Shown: one piece after another, positions 1-13,316 of the stretch
How positions within the stretch are numbered: the stretch's first letter is position 1
Layout: every line of letters begins with the position of its first letter
Assembly (NCBI GenBank): GCA_002786065.1
Contig: NHNY01000023.1
Coordinates: 186,001 to 250,000 of the forward strand
Reading direction: 5' to 3'
Length of the DNA stretch: 64,000 nt
Source of the DNA: Microcyclospora pomicola
Lineage: Eukaryota; Ascomycota; Dothideomycetes; Capnodiales
Translations under genes and position numbers: made by a program
The notes under the pieces: generated by a model
The model's database searches: none
Told to the model about the DNA's origin: nothing
The model's input: the letters and a program-made list of their open reading frames with translations, nothing else

Positions 1-2
1 AA

Positions 3-1508
3 GTAAAGAGAAGCAGGATTGACGAAACGGATGCACCGAAAGTTTCTCCAGACCAGGAGGCTACCGCATCAGTCCTTCCTGCAGCTACCCGCGATCGAGA
101 ACATTGCACAATCACTGTTCGGAACCTCCCAGACGACGTCACCGAAATTGATATCAGAAAGTTCTTTCGCGACGTGGGAGAGGCCAGATCCGTCAATATC
201 TCGCATAGCACTTCGAGCGGTGTGACTGCGACCGTCGAGTTTGAGTCCACAGAAGACGTGCTCACGGCCAGGTCTCGAGATGGTAAAGTACTTGGTGGCA
301 ACGAGGTCCGGATCACAAGTGGCAGCCAGACTACCCTATACGTGACCAACTACCCCGCAACTTACGATGAAACAACGATTCGTGAGTTATTTGCCAGCTA
401 CGGTGAGATCTCCAGCGTCAGGTTGCCATCTCTCCGCTTCAATAGCAAGCGTCGTTTCTGCTATGTTTCATTCCTCACGGAAGATATGGCACGAGCAGCC
501 GAAAGCACCATGGACGGGAAGATGCTGGATGGGCAACACAGACTTGTGGCGAAGATGTCCAATCCAGATGCGAAGAAGTCTCGCGACTCTGGAGCGCAGG
601 AAGAAGGCCGAGAGATCATTGTGAAGAACGTAAATTTCAAAGTCGGTGAACCAGAGATCCGCCAGCTTTTTACCGGACACGGCTCCATCGAACGCTTACA
701 CATGGTCAAGAAGATCAACGGTCAATTCACAGGGACGGTGTTCATAGTTTTCTCGACTTCAGGTGAAGCTTCCACGGCTTGTTCCGCGACGGACAAGAGA
801 CCATTTCACGATCGCATTCTTCAAGTTGCGATTTCGAGTCCGAAAGGTGGTGCCACTCCGATGGATAAAGCACGGAAAACGGACATCATTGTTAAGGGTG
901 TTGGGGCTTCAGCATCGCCCGAACCCAGCATCGATGAAGATCTTAGCTTGCCCGATGTACCGATGTCTACTGCTGCTCATTCTGATGTTACTGAAGCATC
1001 TGCCAAAACAGCCAAAGAACGGAAGATCGCCATCATGAACATCCCGGACACAGTCAATGACGCTCGCATCCAGGCACTAATGGAGAAATATGGCTCCATC
1101 ACCAAGATCCAGCTCCGACGCGATCAGAAAGGCGCGATAGTGGAATTCGAAGATGTCAAGGTGGCTTTTAATGTCCGACAAGGCATTGACTGCAGTTCTC
1201 TGGGCCCAGATGTCAAAACCGGCGACGTGGAAGCTCTGCTCGGCAAGAAGAAAGGTCCAGGCTTCGCGCTTGGTGCCAAGAAACCTGTCCTATCACGACC
1301 AGCTCAGCCTGGGTCCGGAAGAAGAGGTGGTCTGGGCTACAAGCGCGGCGGGTTCGGCAGTCGCGGCGCCGGGAGCACAAGTGAGACGACGGCAAATGGA
1401 AGTCGGAATGCTCCCAAAAGTAACTCTGCATTCCGGGACATGCTGGAGAAGAGCCGCGTGGTTGCGCAGGAGAGTGCCCAGGACGTGGATACGCACGAAG
1501 CTCAATGA
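3..1508 (+). CDS. Prp24/SART3-type U4/U6 snRNP splicing factor, 3' part
   Basis: The reading frame is open from the window edge to TGA at 1506-1508, so the N-terminus (where SART3-like proteins carry HAT repeats) lies outside. Four RRM folds follow one another: RNP-like strands begin at TITVRNLP (about residue 36 of the visible part), TLYVTNYP, EIIVKNVN and KIAIMNIP. After the last RRM comes a Gly/Arg-rich linker (GRRGGLGYKRGG) and then SNSAFRDMLEKSR, which matches the short LSm-interaction motif found at the C-terminus of Prp24 and SART3. In that family the protein anneals U4 with U6 snRNA and binds the Lsm2-8 ring in the nucleus. RRM order plus the terminal Lsm motif make the assignment good; the gene name depends on the missing HAT repeats. 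No intron is needed in the visible part. Confidence 0.85.
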   Translation, partial: VKRSRIDETDAPKVSPDQEATASVLPAATRDREHCTITVRNLPDDVTEIDIRKFFRDVGEARSVNISHSTSSGVTATVEFESTEDVLTARSRDGKVLGGNEVRITSGSQTTLYVTNYPATYDETTIRELFASYGEISSVRLPSLRFNSKRRFCYVSFLTEDMARAAESTMDGKMLDGQHRLVAKMSNPDAKKSRDSGAQEEGREIIVKNVNFKVGEPEIRQLFTGHGSIERLHMVKKINGQFTGTVFIVFSTSGEASTACSATDKRPFHDRILQVAISSPKGGATPMDKARKTDIIVKGVGASASPEPSIDEDLSLPDVPMSTAAHSDVTEASAKTAKERKIAIMNIPDTVNDARIQALMEKYGSITKIQLRRDQKGAIVEFEDVKVAFNVRQGIDCSSLGPDVKTGDVEALLGKKKGPGFALGAKKPVLSRPAQPGSGRRGGLGYKRGGFGSRGAGSTSETTANGSRNAPKSNSAFRDMLEKSRVVAQESAQDVDTHEAQ

Positions 1509-2510
1509 GGAGCCCAGGACTTGGTATGAGCCCATCTATCGTGTAGCCAGTAGGTGCTCATTCCTCTCGGTTCGACGAACACGACGAGATTGATCGGAAG
1601 TGATTAGATCTGGCGAGACGCTGGAATTCAGTGAAGGCAGCTTGTTCAAGGAACGAGCTGGTGGAGACCGGTTGATTTGGATTTCTCTGGCAAGAGTAGA
1701 GATTGACCTCACATTCGTCATCATGCGCTTGCGGAAATCGAGCAGCCAGCTCACTTTGCTCATTGGAGGACTACATGTCGCGTTCAGCATTAACACCAAT
1801 GGTAAGTCTATGTTGATACCTACCTAGATGTACATGTAATGTACGTCGGGTCGTTCAAAATGTATCACGCTCCGGTCGAGGTTTTAAGCATTACTATGCT
1901 ACCTACCCATGCAATTTCAACGGCGAATGGTGGGTAGAATCGCTGACACATGATACATACCTAATTTCAAATCCCCATCGTCAAAATCACATGTAAAACT
2001 CATGTCATATCCGTGTAAGCTGTATCTACAGTACCTTAGGTATCTACAGATCGGTATCAGTAAGTGCATGAGTCTTGCCATTGAACAATTCGCCCCTTCA
2101 CGAGCGCGACCATTGCCCTCCATCATCACTTCCACCGCGATCCGCCCCGCGGAACTTTCACTTTCAATGCTGCTCTCTTTCACTCTTGGCTCTCAAGACG
2201 GGCACCCCAACACTTTTCACTTGAGAGCAGCTTCATGACCATTGCCTTCGACCCAACCTGACCCTGAGCCTTACACTTCTATTTTTCTCGCCACCACTCG
2301 ATTCCAGCACTTCCACAACGACCAGCGGCATACCATACCACCAGATCTGATCACAGCAACCGATTAAGAACCTCCGCCTGGATAGCCCTTCACCCGATCA
2401 CCACACCCCAAGTGTCTCTTGACCCTCGCACCCTCGGACCGAACGTCGGCTGGTGGCTCGTTTCGTATCTGCCACACTGACCCTGCCCATTTGCTGCCCC
2501 GCACCAGAGC
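1509..2510. other. Intergenic, promoter side of neutral trehalase
   Basis: No convincing coding frame. The left part is AT-rich with short repeats of the type taccta/atgtac; it contains GTACCTTAGGTA at 2031-2042, which recurs at 60291-60302. A CCCCT stress-response pentamer lies at 2093-2097. The last 300 bases are C/T-rich, as expected for a fungal 5' leader. Confidence 0.6.
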
Positions 2511-5200
2511 ATGAGTGTGCAGAAATCCTTCGCAGATAATCCTATTCCTGCCCGGCCGATCAGTGCTGCTGCTCCTCATGATTTGTCGGGCGCGGCCACT
2601 ACGAAGAAACCCTCGCTCGACCTCGATCCATATGCGACTCCACAGGAATACTATGGCCAGAGCCACAGGGATAGAAAGCTTGGGAAAAGCCGGACGTATT
2701 CGGCGGTGAGTTTGATAATTCGATTATGCTTCCCCAAGTGTGCTTTCCGCCATTGGACGACTGGAAGTCGCCATGCTGCTGTGCTGACCACGATGCAATC
2801 AGGTCGACCCGCGCAGCAACAGCCTGAACTACAAGGCTCCGGCCCGTCGGACAAGCGAAGGTAGGTCGCTCGTCCGGGTTCATGTTATTGGTACCAGCTG
2901 ACGATGCGGCGTAGATGCGCACAGCATCGGCCCACGGCGTTACCTCATCGATGTCGATGATTGCCTAAGGACCTTGTTGGCGAGAGAGGACACCGACCAC
3001 AACATCCAAATCACCATTGATGACGCCGGCCCCAAGACCATCCAGCTGGGCACGGCGGCCTCGGCGGGCTACCGTCATATCGATGTGCGCGGCACTTACA
3101 TGCTGAGCAATCTGCTGCAGGAACTCACCCTGGCCAAGAAGTTCGGTCGTAACCAGATCGTACTGGACGAGGCCAGGCTGAATGAGAACCCCGTCAACAG
3201 ACTGGCCCGCCTCATCAAGGATTCATTCTGGCCCAACCTCACGCGTCGGATTGACGGTGGCAATGTGGCCTACGTGGCGAGAGATCCCAAGGACTGGACT
3301 CCGGATCCTCGACCACGCATCTATATTCCTCGTGGCGCTCCTGAGCAGCACGCCTACTATACCCGCATCGCTAAAGAACACCCTGAGATCCGATTGGACG
3401 TACAATGGCTGTCCGAGAACCCGGGGGACGGCGAGTATGTGCGAGACCTCAACTCTGCCCCAGGTTTGCTGGCCGTGGCCATGGAACGTGTTGCAGACAC
3501 CAAGGATGGACAGCCCGATTACAGGGGATTGCCGTTCGTCGTGCCTGGGGGCCGCTTCAACGAGTTATACGGTTGGGACAGCTATATGGCGACCCTAGGT
3601 CTGCTGGTGAACGAACGTGAAGATCTGTGCGAAGCCATGGTCAAGCACTTCTGCTTCTGCATCCGCCACTATGGCAAGATTCTGAACGCCAATCGCAGCT
3701 ACTACCTCTGCCGTACACAGCCACCATTCTTGACCGACATGGCACTCCGGGTGTACGACCGAATCAAGCACAAGCCAGATAGCCTGGAGTTTTTGCGTCA
3801 AGCTATGCTTGCTGGCATCAAAGATTATTATTGTACCTGGATGGCGCCTCCACGTTTCGACCCCGTCTCTGGCCTCTCACGATACTATGCTGGAGGCATC
3901 GGTGTCCCGCCAGAGACCGAGGCCACCCACTTCGTACATGTGCTCACCCCATATGCGAAGAAGCACAACATGTCCTTTGAAGATTTCGTACACGCCTACA
4001 ACTACGGACACATTTTTGAACCGGAGCTCGACGAGTACTTCGTGCACGATCGCGCTGTTCGCGAATCCGGCCACGACACTTCCTACCGTCTGGAGAGCGT
4101 TGCAGCTCACCTTGGGACTATCGACCTCAATTCGTGTCTGTATAAGTATGAGAGTGACATCGGCCGCACCATACGTGCTTTCTTTGGCGATCGATTCGAG
4201 ATCCCGCCAGAGTGGCACGTTCCTGGTCAGCCCACCGTCGAGACGTCCTCGACATGGAACCGGCGCGCTCGACGGCGACGTACCACGATGGACAAACTCA
4301 TGTGGAACGAAGAGGCTGGTATGTTTTTCGATTACAACACCGTGAAGAAAGAGCAGACCGGGTATGAGTCGGCAACCACATTCTGGGCCATGTGGGCCGG
4401 TGTCGCGACACCTCGTCAAGCCAGCGTCATGGTAGAAAAAGCACTCCCCCGCTTCGAGGTCCATGGTGGCCTGGTCTCGGGGACAGAAAGGTCTCGAGGC
4501 CATGTCGGCCTGGATCGTCCCAACAGGCAATGGGACTACCCTTTCGGCTGGGCGCCGCAACAGATTCTGGCTTGGACGGGACTGTTGCGCTACGGGTACG
4601 AGGATGAAGCGCAGCGGCTTGCGTACCGGTGGATCTACATGTGTACCAAAGCATTCGTCGACTTCAATGGTGTTGTGGTCGAAAAGTACGATGTCACCCA
4701 GCAGATCTCGCCACATAAGGTGGAAGCAGAATACGGCAACCAAGGCGCAGATTTCAAAGGCGTCGCCACCGAAGGGTAAGTCAACATCTGTCCGCTTAAC
4801 GTACTATACCACTGCTGACCATGGTGATAGCTTCGCGTGGATGAACGCCTCGTATGTTTACGGCCTTCAGATCGTCAGTGCCCACATGAAACGTGCGCTC
4901 GGTGCAGTGACATCGTGGGATGTCTTCGCCAAAAGCCTGGAAGACCACACGGCTCTGGATATTGATCATCTTCACCCACGGGCCCCCAGCGTGCATGTTG
5001 CGCCACATGTCCACGAAGCTGCGGGTGTGCCGCAGAATGGCCATGCCGTCGCTGCGACTCATGGGATTGAGAACATCCGCGCTGAAGCGCGTCAGACATC
5101 GCAGGGCTCGCATGCCGACATTGCCACGGCACATGAGCATGATCATCACAGTCAATCTGGAGAGCACAACGAACCGCAGCATAACAAGGGGACACATTAG
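2511..5200 (+). CDS. NTH1: Neutral (cytosolic) trehalase
   Basis: Hydrolyses trehalose to two glucoses in the cytosol (GH37). Exons 2511-2705, 2803-2860, 2915-4775 and 4831-5200 join in phase to 827 residues. Both trehalase signatures are intact: [14 protein letters not shown] and [22 protein letters not shown] (about residues 110-121) matches the calcium-binding loop of fungal neutral trehalases, and the leader has SRTYS, a PKA/14-3-3-type site like those that activate yeast Nth1. ATG at 2511 is the first start, just before the usual RTYSA leader sequence. Odd point: after the catalytic domain comes a tail of about 77 residues with 15 histidines, which I do not associate with the family. Yeast Nth1 has 751 residues, so the tail and leader explain the extra length. 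Neutral rather than acid trehalase because of the calcium loop and the lack of a signal peptide. Confidence 0.95.
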
Positions 5201-5760
5201 AAGGCATCGTAGACTCAACATGTGCTCCTTCGTGGGATAGATCGAACCGGACACAGTGTGCAAGGGAGCCTGTGTATTGTCCTGTGCCACATGACATTGA
5301 TGGTGTTTCATTGAGGCTCATAGAGTTCAGACTGCATTGGGGACCACTAGATCTTTCGGACAGGCTGATCGACCTTCTTGGAGAACAGCTCCTGGCCATC
5401 AGACGCCAGACCTAAGCCATGAGACCTATGACAATGACTTCGGGTGGGTTGGAGCACATATTTCTGTAAGAGATCCGTAGAATTTTCCTGGTGTACCTTA
5501 CTGTTGCATGTGAAGAGACATTGGTCTGCAGCCCCGCCATGCTGTCGGTGAAGATCGACCAATGGAGGGGTGAACTTCTGGAAGAACATTCTAGGACTTT
5601 GGCCTCACTTGGCCCTCCAACTTCTTGCTTGACATTGATTTCCTCACCTTCCTACACTTCCACAATAAACCTTCTCGCTCTCTCTGGCACCTTCTTGACA
5701 GCGGTGCTTTGCTCTCGACTACGAAAACAAGTCCGTACTTTACCTTACACATCACCCACC
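5201..5760. other. Intergenic, promoter of the Cyp40 gene
   Basis: The left half is the trehalase 3' region. The right half is a pyrimidine-rich leader preceded by a compact CCAAT/STRE/heat-shock-element cluster at 5559-5591, listed separately. No coding frame of its own; the downstream frame is open upstream of the ATG but that extension is not protein-like. Confidence 0.6.
5559..5591 (+). promoter_or_regulatory. CCAAT + STRE + heat shock element cluster
   Basis: In 33 bases the sequence holds CCAAT (5559-5563), AGGGG (5566-5570, stress response element), TTCtgGAA (5576-5583) and GAAcaTTC (5584-5591), the last two being two-unit Hsf1 recognition arrangements. It lies 170-200 bp upstream of the Cyp40 start codon. 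Cyp40-type genes (yeast CPR6) are known Hsf1 targets, so the position and function agree. Binding is inferred, not shown. Confidence 0.5.
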
Positions 5761-6885
5761 ATGGCGTCCCCCGCTACGCGCAGCAACGTCTTCTTCGAGA
5801 TCGCCATTGGCGGTCAATCCAAGGGCAAAGTCGTCTTCCAGCTGTACGATGATGTCGTGCCCAAGACGACCGCCAACTTCAAGGCGTTATGCACGGGTGA
5901 GAAGGGTACCGGCCAGTCCGGCTCTCCTCTTCACTACAAGAGCTCCGCCTTCCATCGCGTCATCAAGGGTTTCATGATCCAGGGTGGAGACTTCACGGCG
6001 GGCGATGGCACAGGCGGCGAGAGCATCTACGGTGAGAAGTTCGCCGACGAGAACTTCGAGCTCAAGCACTCCAAACCCTTCCTCTTGTCCATGGCCAATG
6101 CAGGCCCCGGCACCAACGGATCGCAGTTCTTCGTCACCACCGTGCCTACTCCGCATCTCGACGGCAAACATGTCGTCTTCGGCGAGGTGGTGGTCGGTAA
6201 GAGCATCATCCGTGAAGTGGAGAATACCCCTACCGGCGCGAACGATAAGCCGGAGAAGAGCTGCGTGATCGTGGACTCTGGCGTGGTACCTGAGGGGGTG
6301 GAGCCGCAGGCTTTTGCGAAGAAGGAGCCGGACAGCACGGGCGATGGATATGAGGACTTCCCCGAGGACCAGCTTGCAGAAGGCCAGGAGTGGAAAGGGG
6401 AGGAGATCGTGAAGATTGCGGAGACGCTGAAGGATATGGGCAGCCAGGCGTTCAAGGGCAAACAGATTCAGCTGGGCCTTGCCAAATATCAAAAAGCGCT
6501 TCGTTACCTACACGAGTACCCCGAACCGCTGGACAGCGACCCTGCCACGCTCGGCGAACAGCTCACACGCTTGAAGGTGTCCCTGCACAACAACTCGGCT
6601 CTGCTGCAGAACCAGCTGAAGCTCTACCGCGACGCCATTTCCTCGGCCGACAAGGCGCTTGAGACATCAGGGGCCACCGATGCAGAGAAAGCGAAGGCGC
6701 TCTACAGGAAGGGCGTCGCTTCCAAAGAGCTCAAGGACGAGGACGGAGCGCTGCAGAGTCTTAGTGCGGCAGAGAAGTTGGCACCAAACGACTCAGGAAT
6801 CAAGAATGAGCTCGCAGCGGTCAAGAAAGCTTCAGCAAATCGTAGAGCAAAGGAGAAGAAGGCCTACTCGAAGGCTTTTGCCTGA
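5761..6885 (+). CDS. CPR6: Cyp40-type peptidyl-prolyl isomerase (PPIase D), Hsp90 co-chaperone
   Basis: 374 residues, single exon. The N-terminal cyclophilin domain (about residues 8-175) has the classic [14 protein letters not shown] and [12 protein letters not shown] motifs. Where cyclophilin A has Trp121, this protein reads [12 protein letters not shown] with His, as in Cyp40 proteins, which bind cyclosporin weakly. After an acidic linker ([10 protein letters not shown]) come about three TPR helix pairs (about residues 210-365) with the Asn/Lys pattern that binds the Hsp90 C-terminal MEEVD. The family assists Hsp90 client folding in the cytosol. ATG 5761 is chosen because the cyclophilin fold starts directly after it; the frame further upstream looks like a leader. 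CPR6 versus CPR7 is not separable in filamentous fungi. Confidence 0.93.
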   Translation: MASPATRSNVFFEIAIGGQSKGKVVFQLYDDVVPKTTANFKALCTGEKGTGQSGSPLHYKSSAFHRVIKGFMIQGGDFTAGDGTGGESIYGEKFADENFELKHSKPFLLSMANAGPGTNGSQFFVTTVPTPHLDGKHVVFGEVVVGKSIIREVENTPTGANDKPEKSCVIVDSGVVPEGVEPQAFAKKEPDSTGDGYEDFPEDQLAEGQEWKGEEIVKIAETLKDMGSQAFKGKQIQLGLAKYQKALRYLHEYPEPLDSDPATLGEQLTRLKVSLHNNSALLQNQLKLYRDAISSADKALETSGATDAEKAKALYRKGVASKELKDEDGALQSLSAAEKLAPNDSGIKNELAAVKKASANRRAKEKKAYSKAFA

Positions 6886-7345
6886 ATCTGTGCGTGAGAG
6901 ACACAAAGAGAAGGGGGAATTCTCGAAGGCGATCACAAAAGTTTTGATAGATAGAGACCGATCCTGCAGCGATGGAGAGCACTACCCAGCGAGCGATCAG
7001 CGGCTAGCTTCGGTATATCCAGGCTTCAGAGAATCAAGTAGCGAAAGCTGGACATGACCCGTGGAGGTAGGAGCTGATGCGCAAGAAGATCCTTCAAAAC
7101 TCTGTTTCCACGGACGCTGACTACCCACTTTCTGGAAGACCAGCTTGTTCTAGCACGGCTTGAGATGCGTCACCTCATAGCTCTACAAAGCCGAGCAGGC
7201 AATGTATCAAAGTCTTGATTTCAGACCGAAATAAAAAGGCCGATAGCGGTATCAAAGTCATTCCATTCCCAATGGAGACTACAGAACGTGGTCGTACACT
7301 TATTTTATCCATACACAGCCCTCCTCCGTCCTGTACAGTCCTACC
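6886..7345. other. Intergenic between convergent genes
   Basis: 3' flanks of the Cyp40 and mL58 genes. I see no coding frame, RNA gene or repeat here. Confidence 0.6.
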
Positions 7346-8044
7346 TCATACCTCCCGGCCCCACGTCTTCTTCCTTTCCACCCGCTGCGCCCGCGCCTCT
7401 GTCCGCCGTCTTCCCCACCGCATCTTGACCTCGGCGAGCGTGCGCTCGACTTCCACCTTCCGCTCCGGTGCCGAACAGCATAAACTGACGAAGAACTGAC
7501 TGCACTCAAACTTCGCGGCGAGCGCCATCCGCGTCCACGTTTGCGGGTCCTCGGCACGTAGACGGCGCATCTCATCGATGGCGCTTTGCCCCAGATGAGT
7601 TTTGCGTTCGTGCAAGGGGCGCACATTGGGTAGAGCGGAGGCTGGGACGCTGGTCCTGTTGTTCCGGCGTAGCGAGGCGATGGCGGAGAGCGCGCTGGTG
7701 GGTGGCGCCGGGGTCGTGGCGACGTTCGTGTTGGCGGGAGTCAGGATCGCGGGTGGTGGTTTGGAGAGCGAGTGCAATTTTCGCCGGGGGTCGGTCTTTG
7801 GGAGGAATTTGGACGGGGTGTGGTAGACGCTGGGTAGCGAGGAGGGCGGGTTGAAGATGATGTGATCTTGAGCGATGGTGGTTGTGGGTTGGAAGGATGG
7901 GTCAGGTTTCACCCGTAATGCTTTTCGAGTGCGGGCGTAGGTTGATTGAGCTCGCCGGCAGAAGGAGCAGATGAACGAGGTGTCTGGTTGTGCGATCGAG
8001 AAAGGCGACGGCCGGATGGCTCGTGGAAGTATGACGGACGCCAT
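7346..8044 (-). CDS. MRPL20: Mitochondrial large ribosomal subunit protein mL58 (MRPL20 family)
   Basis: 232 residues on the minus strand, one exon. The C-terminal part matches the fungal mL58/Mrpl20 pattern: a conserved HLGQSAIDEMRRLRAEDP stretch, then WTRMALAAKFECSQFFV, and a basic end (RWGRRRTEARAQRVERKK). The N-terminus is basic and short on acidic residues, as a mitochondrial targeting leader should be. ATG at 8044 is the first ATG; the longer frame upstream lacks one. It is a component of the mitoribosome large subunit. It is transcribed divergently from TOM70 from a shared 332 bp promoter. Confidence 0.85.
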   Translation of the reverse strand: MASVILPRAIRPSPFSIAQPDTSFICSFCRRAQSTYARTRKALRVKPDPSFQPTTTIAQDHIIFNPPSSLPSVYHTPSKFLPKTDPRRKLHSLSKPPPAILTPANTNVATTPAPPTSALSAIASLRRNNRTSVPASALPNVRPLHERKTHLGQSAIDEMRRLRAEDPQTWTRMALAAKFECSQFFVSLCCSAPERKVEVERTLAEVKMRWGRRRTEARAQRVERKKTWGREV

Positions 8045-8376
8045 TGAGATGCGGCGGAGCGGAAGCACGACACGGTGGTGATGGCCTTGATGCTGGCGGT
8101 CGTGTGCTCGGGAGTGGGAAGAAGGAGTCGCGATATTGGGCGGACAATTTGGGGGAGAATCTCCGCATTAAGGTTCTGGAGCTGACTCAGCTGAAGCTCG
8201 AGCCGGACGAGGAGCATTTCTCGGCCACTCCTCAGAGAGAAGCATCATCAGACTATTCCATCTCCTTTCACCCAGCTTCCACCGGTGCGGCAGCCCGTCG
8301 AACCCCTCGTGTGCATTGGTGAACGATTCGTCGCGCATCGCCTCTCGTTCTGCAATACCCCGGAGCATCGTCCAGC
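8045..8376. promoter_or_regulatory. Shared bidirectional promoter of mL58 and TOM70
   Basis: 332 bp separate the two start codons, so the genes must share this control region. It holds two inverted CCAAT boxes (ATTGG at 8135-8139 and 8315-8319), a common mark of HAP-complex control of mitochondrial genes in fungi. That the boxes are used is inference. Confidence 0.5.
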
Positions 8377-10392
<2,016 letters not shown>

Positions 10393-10888
10393 GGCTTCCG
10401 AGAGTGATGGAGCCGTACATGTTGTCGGGATTGTTGATGAGATGGGGGAAGTTTGTGTAGCTTGGGGTTGGCAGAGGCGGAAGTGTATTGTAATCTTGGC
10501 CATGCGGCTCGTTCTGGCCGCAGCGCATGGCACTTTTTTCACCAACCCTTCGACGATCACTGTTGCTGGTCGATGAGCCTCGCAGGTTTGGCACAGAAGT
10601 CAGGAGGACGTGGTATGTATTTTATTCGTATGCACAAATCCTCTTCTCCTTCATCCAGTTGCCAGTCTTTGATGTGGCATTCCCGTAGCCTGGGCTTGAT
10701 ACGAGGTTGCACTTAGCAGCGTATAAGGCACGCAGACTCGCCATGCACATCAAGCGAGGCATTCTATACGATCTTACTAGGTCGGGAAGCGCTATATTCT
10801 CGCTGCGTCGGTATGCGATAGCTACATTACTAGGTACGACAAAACAATCCAGGAACACCATCACAGCAATGCGCTTGTACATCATGGC
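10393..10888. other. Intergenic between convergent TOM70 and HAS1
   Basis: 3' flanks only; no coding frame or repeat that I can support. Confidence 0.6.
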
Positions 10889-13090
10889 TCACCGCCGACC
10901 TCCAAATTTGGAGCCATGCTTCGGTTGACTGCCATACGCTCGTCTGCCTTCGGTTCCCTTTTTCATGCTCGCGCCGAGATTGATGTCGATTCGCGGCGGC
11001 GTGTCGAAGCCGAAGCTCTTGGCGACCTTCTTCAGGTCCAGCTCGTGGACATTGAAGACAGACCGCAAGGAGTGGGAGGCATAGGCTTGGAGGTAGGAGC
11101 GGTAGCCATCCTTTGCAGACTGCGAGAGAATATGTCAGCGATACACTGAGGTTGGTTGTCTGGATGACTGAAGTCAGCAGCGAGATGGACGACTTACTTT
11201 GTTGAGATAATAGTTCTTCCCGATCAGCTTTTCCAGCTGGCTTTGGATGTCCACGATCTTCTTGGGCGGGATCTCGAATTCCACCAAAGGCACTTTGGCT
11301 TCTTTCAGATGACTGAGGAATCCAACTTCGTTGGGCTGCAAGAACATCAGACTCTTGCCTGTGCCGTTCGAGCCTCTCGCCGTACGACCAACGCGGTGGA
11401 TATAGTCTCTCGGGTCATCTGGAGGATCAAACTGGATAATCCAATCCACGGCTGGAATATCGAGTCCTCTTGCAGCAACATCAGTGCATATGAGGGTGCC
11501 TTGTTTCGCGTTGCAGAACTCGAAGAAGGTATTGGTGCGCTTTTGTTGTTTCTGTTTGCCGTAGAGATCTAGTACTGGGAGATCGATGTAGTTGAGGAGC
11601 TCAGAGTAATACTTTACACAATTGCAGCTCGAGAAGAAGACGATGATCTTCTTCTTAGGATGCTTCTTGAGGAAGGTGAACAGAAGTCGGAACCGCATGT
11701 CAGCCTCACAGATTGTGTAGCCTTGTTCTAACCCAGAGACCGTGCTGTGCTCTTGTGCCGAATCCACGTTGATATAAAGAGGGCCAGGTCGAAGCGATAT
11801 TCGTGCCAGGTCTTCCACCTTTGTGGTCTGTGTGGCTGAGAAAAGCATAGTTTGGCGATCGCCTTTGGGGAGAATCTTCACAATTTGGCGCATTTCATCC
11901 TCAAATCCGACTTCGAGGATACGATCAGCTTCATCAATCACGAGTGCTTTCACGTTCTTGAATACGAAGCCTTGCGTATTCTGCAGATGATCGAGTAGTC
12001 GTCCGGGAGTCGCAATGAGGAGATTGACACCCTTTGTCAGCTTCTCTGCTTCGGCACGTCGGTTGGCTCCCCCGATCACGATTCCATAAGTCTGCGAGTG
12101 GTGCTCCATGAGTTCTTTGGCCACTCCGAATATCTGCAGAGCCAACTCTCTAGTTGGCGAGACAACAATAACACCCGTGCCATTGCGGGGCTTGTATCGC
12201 AACGAATGTAGCATTTCGATTGCGGGAATCAAAAACGCAAGCGTCTTTCCAGAACCAGTTTTCGCGGCACCCAACACATCTCGACCTGCTAGCAAAGGCG
12301 GAATACCGCGTCGTTGTATTTCTGTCATCGATTCGAACGACATGTCCTTTATTGCTTTCATCGTACGTTCTGACAAATTCAGCTCCGAGAACTTCTGCGG
12401 CTCCGCAGTGACTGTAGGTAATGACACTCCGAGTGCGGAAGGTAGGTCCACAGATCCGCCATTGTCCTCTCCGACCAGTGCCTCGTCATTGGTGTACTTC
12501 TGCCCGGCACCGATTACTTCGTCATCCTCGTCAGAGCTGTTTTCGGCGACATTGGTTTCATCGTCGAATGCTGCGAAATCCCCATTGGCTTCTTGAACAG
12601 CTTCCTTCAACTCCTGGTTGACCACTTCCTCCGGATCGGCACCAGCTTCGGGGCCCTCAACCAGATCGCGATCCTGTGTCTTGCTGTGTGCCTCAGCTTT
12701 ACTTCCGTTCGCTTTAACGTGAACCCCGTTGGTTTCTTCGATTCGGTTTTGCTTCTTCGCTGCCTTCTTGAGTCTCTTCCGTGCTTTCTCGCCATCTTCC
12801 TCGACAACCCGATCAAGGATAGAAGCAGTGGCTTTCACGGCGCCATTCGGTTCTTCTGGTTGTTGAGACTCTGCCAGTGTTCGCTTCTTGCTTTCCTTCT
12901 TTGCCCTTTTTCTCGCCTTCAAGTCTTGCTCCGTTTGCTCACGTTTCTCCATTTCCGGCGACGGTCCCAAGCCGCCGGACATCATCGCAGCAAATGGCGG
13001 CTTATTTGACTCGAAAGATCGTCGATGCTTGATGTTGTACTTGTTGGTGTGTTTACGAGCTGGGCGAATGAAGTCGTAGTCCGTGGACAT
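10889..13090 (-). CDS. HAS1: DEAD-box ATP-dependent RNA helicase Has1
   Basis: Exons 13090-11198 and 11119-10889 (minus strand) give 707 residues. The helicase core starts near residue 232 and shows all motifs: [31 protein letters not shown], and HRVGRTARG. The C-terminus after the intron ([17 protein letters not shown]) and the [19 protein letters not shown]-like region are near-identical to yeast Has1, which acts in nucleolar 60S and 40S ribosome assembly. The N-terminal 230 residues are charged and low-complexity ([12 protein letters not shown], then acidic DEDDE), longer than in yeast (505 residues in total). ATG 13090 is the first in frame; a later start at about residue 36 (MMSGG) is possible. 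Confidence 0.95.
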
Positions 13091-13316
13091 GGCGGAGCTA
13101 TACAGAACAAAGCGCAGAGCAAAAAAGTGACGATAGCGCCAGGAAAATCTCCAGACGATTGCGCTTATCCGCTGGCGCGGACCGAGCGGCACTAGAAATA
13201 AGCTGCCGCTTTCCAGGGCATATCTTAAAGTCCCGGGACATCATTATGCACACTCTTGCCCTGAAACGTATCCTTGGACAAGACATTGTATGTCATCTCC
13301 TTGATTAACAACCACC

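Noticed and set aside
2093-2097. Single CCCCT (STRE) upstream of trehalase
   Set aside because: One pentamer 414 bp from the start is expected by chance; mentioned only in the intergenic entry.
3877-4743. 288-codon open frame on the minus strand
   Set aside because: Antisense to the trehalase catalytic domain; no recognisable motif.
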